Below, one piece after another: positions 4,114 to 5,610 of a DNA stretch of 5,610 nt (position 1 is the first letter of the stretch; each line of letters opens with the position of its first letter). The notes beneath the pieces were generated by a model. The model was not told where the DNA came from. It was given only the letters and a program-made list of their open reading frames with translations, and did no database searches. The stretch comes from Promethearchaeota archaeon (GTDB lineage Archaea > Asgardarchaeota > Lokiarchaeia > Sigyniarchaeales > SOKP01), in the NCBI GenBank assembly GCA_030615235.1, contig JAUWZR010000174.1, forward strand, positions 1 through 5,610. Reading direction: 5' to 3'. A program made the position numbers and the translations under genes.

Positions 4114-5610
4114 TTACTTTGGTTCCTTTTTTACAACTAGTTTGACTAACAACATCCCTAAAACAGAAGGGACTATTCCGACACCGATAATTGCAAATAA
4201 TACTAAATCAACTATACTATCGAATGTCACATATGTAAATAATTGCCCTAAACTATTTATTAGATAATGTAAAATAATAGAGGGGATTAAACTCTTAGTT
4301 TTAATGAATAGATAGCCAAAGAGAAAGCCTAACAGTGACGCGTAGATTACTTGTATCCCCGTTAAAACCAAAGGGTTTCCTGCTAAGAGGTTAAAGAAAT
4401 GGAATAAACCAAATAATATGGACACAACGATTAATACCGTTGTTCGAGAATATTTTCTTAAATTTAAAGTAGAAATTACCCCTCTAAAAGAAACTTCCTC
4501 CCAGATTCCTGGAATTAACATTACTATAAAAAGAAACCATCCATATATCGAAATACTAGTTCCAGGATTTCCAAAAATTACATCAAAATCGAAGATATAA
4601 TTACCAAATATATTAGCAGTAATATATGTACTAATGAAATATATTATTGAGCAACCAATTCCAAGAAAGATATTGCGTACTATTTTTCTATCAGGTTTGA
4701 GACCGATAGTTTTAACGTATTCTTTAAGAGATTCTTTTCCGTTTGGAAGACCTAAGGATCGTCGAACAAACAACATCCAGAGCAATGCCATTACACCAAA
4801 AGTTACGAAGAAGTCAATAAAAAGTAATATAATAAAAGGTATATCTTCAATTATAAAGATCAAAGGCAATTCAATAAATCCAATTAAAAAAAAGAATCCG
4901 GCATATAAAACTAATAAATTTACAGTCCCAAATAATGGGTGTTTTCGGAAGATTTCTCTGATACTTATAGTTTGTCTCTTTCCCAGTACTTTTGGAAACA
5001 TACTATTGAAAGAAAGTAATAAAACACCTAAAGCGAGGATTCCACCAATAAAAGTTACTAAAAACATCATACTCGGACCAAAAAATAATAACAAAATGCC
5101 ACCCATTAAATTGAAAGCAAAGTAAATCAGATATTGAACTACTACCATTATGAACCATTTTGTTACCTTTTTCTCAGGAGTAAACTCCTCCACTACAAAT
5201 TTATATTTCATTCTCCCAAAAAATCTTATTTTCATCTGAAACATTGACAGTAGTAGTGTTAAAACAACGGGATAATAAGAAATAAATGAAAACAAATAAC
5301 TAAGGAAGTCTGGATTTCCTATGAACAAGATAATAGGAAAGAAAAACGAAATTGTTTGAATTGAACCTAATAATAATAATTTCGCTTTTGCTTGGTCGCG
5401 AGTACGGATTGGTAAGGCCGAAAGAATCGACGCACCAGTATCTTCCATGTTTAAGAAGCCTGAAGTAAGCATCATCGAGATCATTGGTTGGTACAAAGTT
5501 AGAAACGCCCAAATTACTATATAATCCTCTAAAAACGATTCTCCAAGACCAGTTGGAGCGATTAGAAGTGGAATTAATGTCATTAACGGTAGAACAAAGG
5601 GCATTATAAT
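4114..5610 (-). CDS. ABC-2-type permease-like / CPBP intramembrane protease fusion (5' end outside window)
   Basis: At least 496 residues, almost all membrane. Residue numbers count from the ATG at 5604, but the frame stays open to the window edge (two Ile codons precede it), so the true start is probably outside. The N-terminal part (1-280) has about eight hydrophobic helices. After the second comes an amphipathic GFLNMEDTGASILSALPIRTRDQAKAKLLL-type stretch (49-78), which resembles the ABC-2/NatB permease region where a helix contacts the ATPase (E-x-G...LLxLP-x-xR...K). The C-terminal part (about 295-490) is a CPBP/CAAX protease (Rce1-like glutamic intramembrane protease) with all motifs: EEVSFR (E369, E370, R374), FGLFH (F398, H402) and HYLIN (H446, N450). 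E369 would activate water. Proteolysis of a membrane or prenylated protein, coupled to an exporter, is an inference; no ABC ATPase gene is visible, though one could lie just upstream beyond 5610. Similar permease-CPBP fusions are known in other prokaryotes. The basic C terminus (KKEPK) is probably cytosolic. Confidence 0.85.
   Translation of the reverse strand: MIMPFVLPLMTLIPLLIAPTGLGESFLEDYIVIWAFLTLYQPMISMMLTSGFLNMEDTGASILSALPIRTRDQAKAKLLLLGSIQTISFFFPIILFIGNPDFLSYLFSFISYYPVVLTLLLSMFQMKIRFFGRMKYKFVVEEFTPEKKVTKWFIMVVVQYLIYFAFNLMGGILLLFFGPSMMFLVTFIGGILALGVLLLSFNSMFPKVLGKRQTISIREIFRKHPLFGTVNLLVLYAGFFFLIGFIELPLIFIIEDIPFIILLFIDFFVTFGVMALLWMLFVRRSLGLPNGKESLKEYVKTIGLKPDRKIVRNIFLGIGCSIIYFISTYITANIFGNYIFDFDVIFGNPGTSISIYGWFLFIVMLIPGIWEEVSFRGVISTLNLRKYSRTTVLIVVSILFGLFHFFNLLAGNPLVLTGIQVIYASLLGFLFGYLFIKTKSLIPSIILHYLINSLGQLFTYVTFDSIVDLVLFAIIGVGIVPSVLGMLLVKLVVKKEPK
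4127..4132 (+). terminator. T6 tract downstream of the M28 peptidase gene
   Basis: Six T follow the M28 stop codon by 56 bases, inside the 3' end of the convergent gene. In archaea such a run can end transcription. The 43 bases between the two stop codons contain no hairpin and no longer T run, so overlapping 3' ends of the convergent transcripts are likely. Confidence 0.25.

Noticed and set aside
2318..4314. A 13-bp word, TAATGAATAGATA, present before the ferredoxin and again in the permease-CPBP gene near 4300
   Set aside because: A single match of this length is expected by chance between two places in an AT-rich window of this size, and one copy is coding.
4418..5125. Two plus-strand open frames (60 and 163 codons) within the permease-CPBP gene
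   Set aside because: They are antisense to membrane-coding sequence. The Lys/Ile/Asn-rich translation is what reversed hydrophobic codons in AT-rich DNA produce.
5300..5512. Minus-strand open frame of 70 codons in another frame of the permease-CPBP gene
   Set aside because: It overlaps the permease part in an alternative frame and has no recognisable features or ribosome-binding site.
1..5610. Search for tRNA, CRISPR, insertion-sequence or integration-site signatures
   Set aside because: I saw no cloverleaf with a T-arm consensus, no regularly spaced repeats, no terminal inverted repeats flanking a gene and no transposase or integrase motifs.

Overview
The window looks like archaeal chromosomal DNA of low G+C content (by eye about one third). 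Three things point to archaea. Both plus-strand genes start with TTG. Short AT-rich TATA-like boxes stand where archaeal promoters would, and oligo-T runs follow genes in place of bacterial hairpin terminators. The gene content is also archaeal in style: an LsrF-like class I aldolase without other lsr genes, a small 2[4Fe-4S] ferredoxin and a membrane-embedded M28 peptidase. The N-terminal domain of the 283-residue zinc-binding protein resembles uncharacterised proteins I associate with Asgard (Promethearchaeota/Loki-like) genomes. That placement is from memory and not tested.

The left block (1-2117) reads leftwards: a zinc-ribbon protein of unknown function (2117-1266), an LsrF-family aldolase/thiolase (1127-345), and the first 98 codons of a metallo-beta-lactamase-fold hydrolase (296-1) that runs off the window. 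The gaps of 138 and 48 bases, and candidate promoter elements before each gene, suggest separate transcription units or a loosely coupled cluster. Each of the three upstream regions carries a TAATTA-centred palindrome; two of them share the 8-bp core CTAATTAG.

A 242-base divergent promoter region (2118-2359) separates this block from a rightward pair: a small ferredoxin (2360-2584) and a four-helix membrane M28 metallopeptidase (2790-4070). The 205 bases between them hold a long-stem hairpin just after the ferredoxin, then an AT-rich inverted repeat and a TATA-like box before the peptidase.

On the right, a leftward gene (5610-4114, 5' end outside the window) converges on the peptidase. It encodes a polytopic protein whose N-terminal half resembles an ABC-2-type permease and whose C-terminal half is a CPBP (CAAX/Abi, Rce1-like) intramembrane protease with all its motifs intact. 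Two membrane proteases of unrelated families therefore meet tail to tail, 43 bases apart.

No single pathway ties the genes together. The features most worth a second look are the M28 catalytic domain split by a membrane hairpin, the permease-CPBP fusion, the orphan LsrF, the zinc-ribbon family and the shared palindromes. I see no tRNA, rRNA, CRISPR array, insertion sequence or mobile-element signature.
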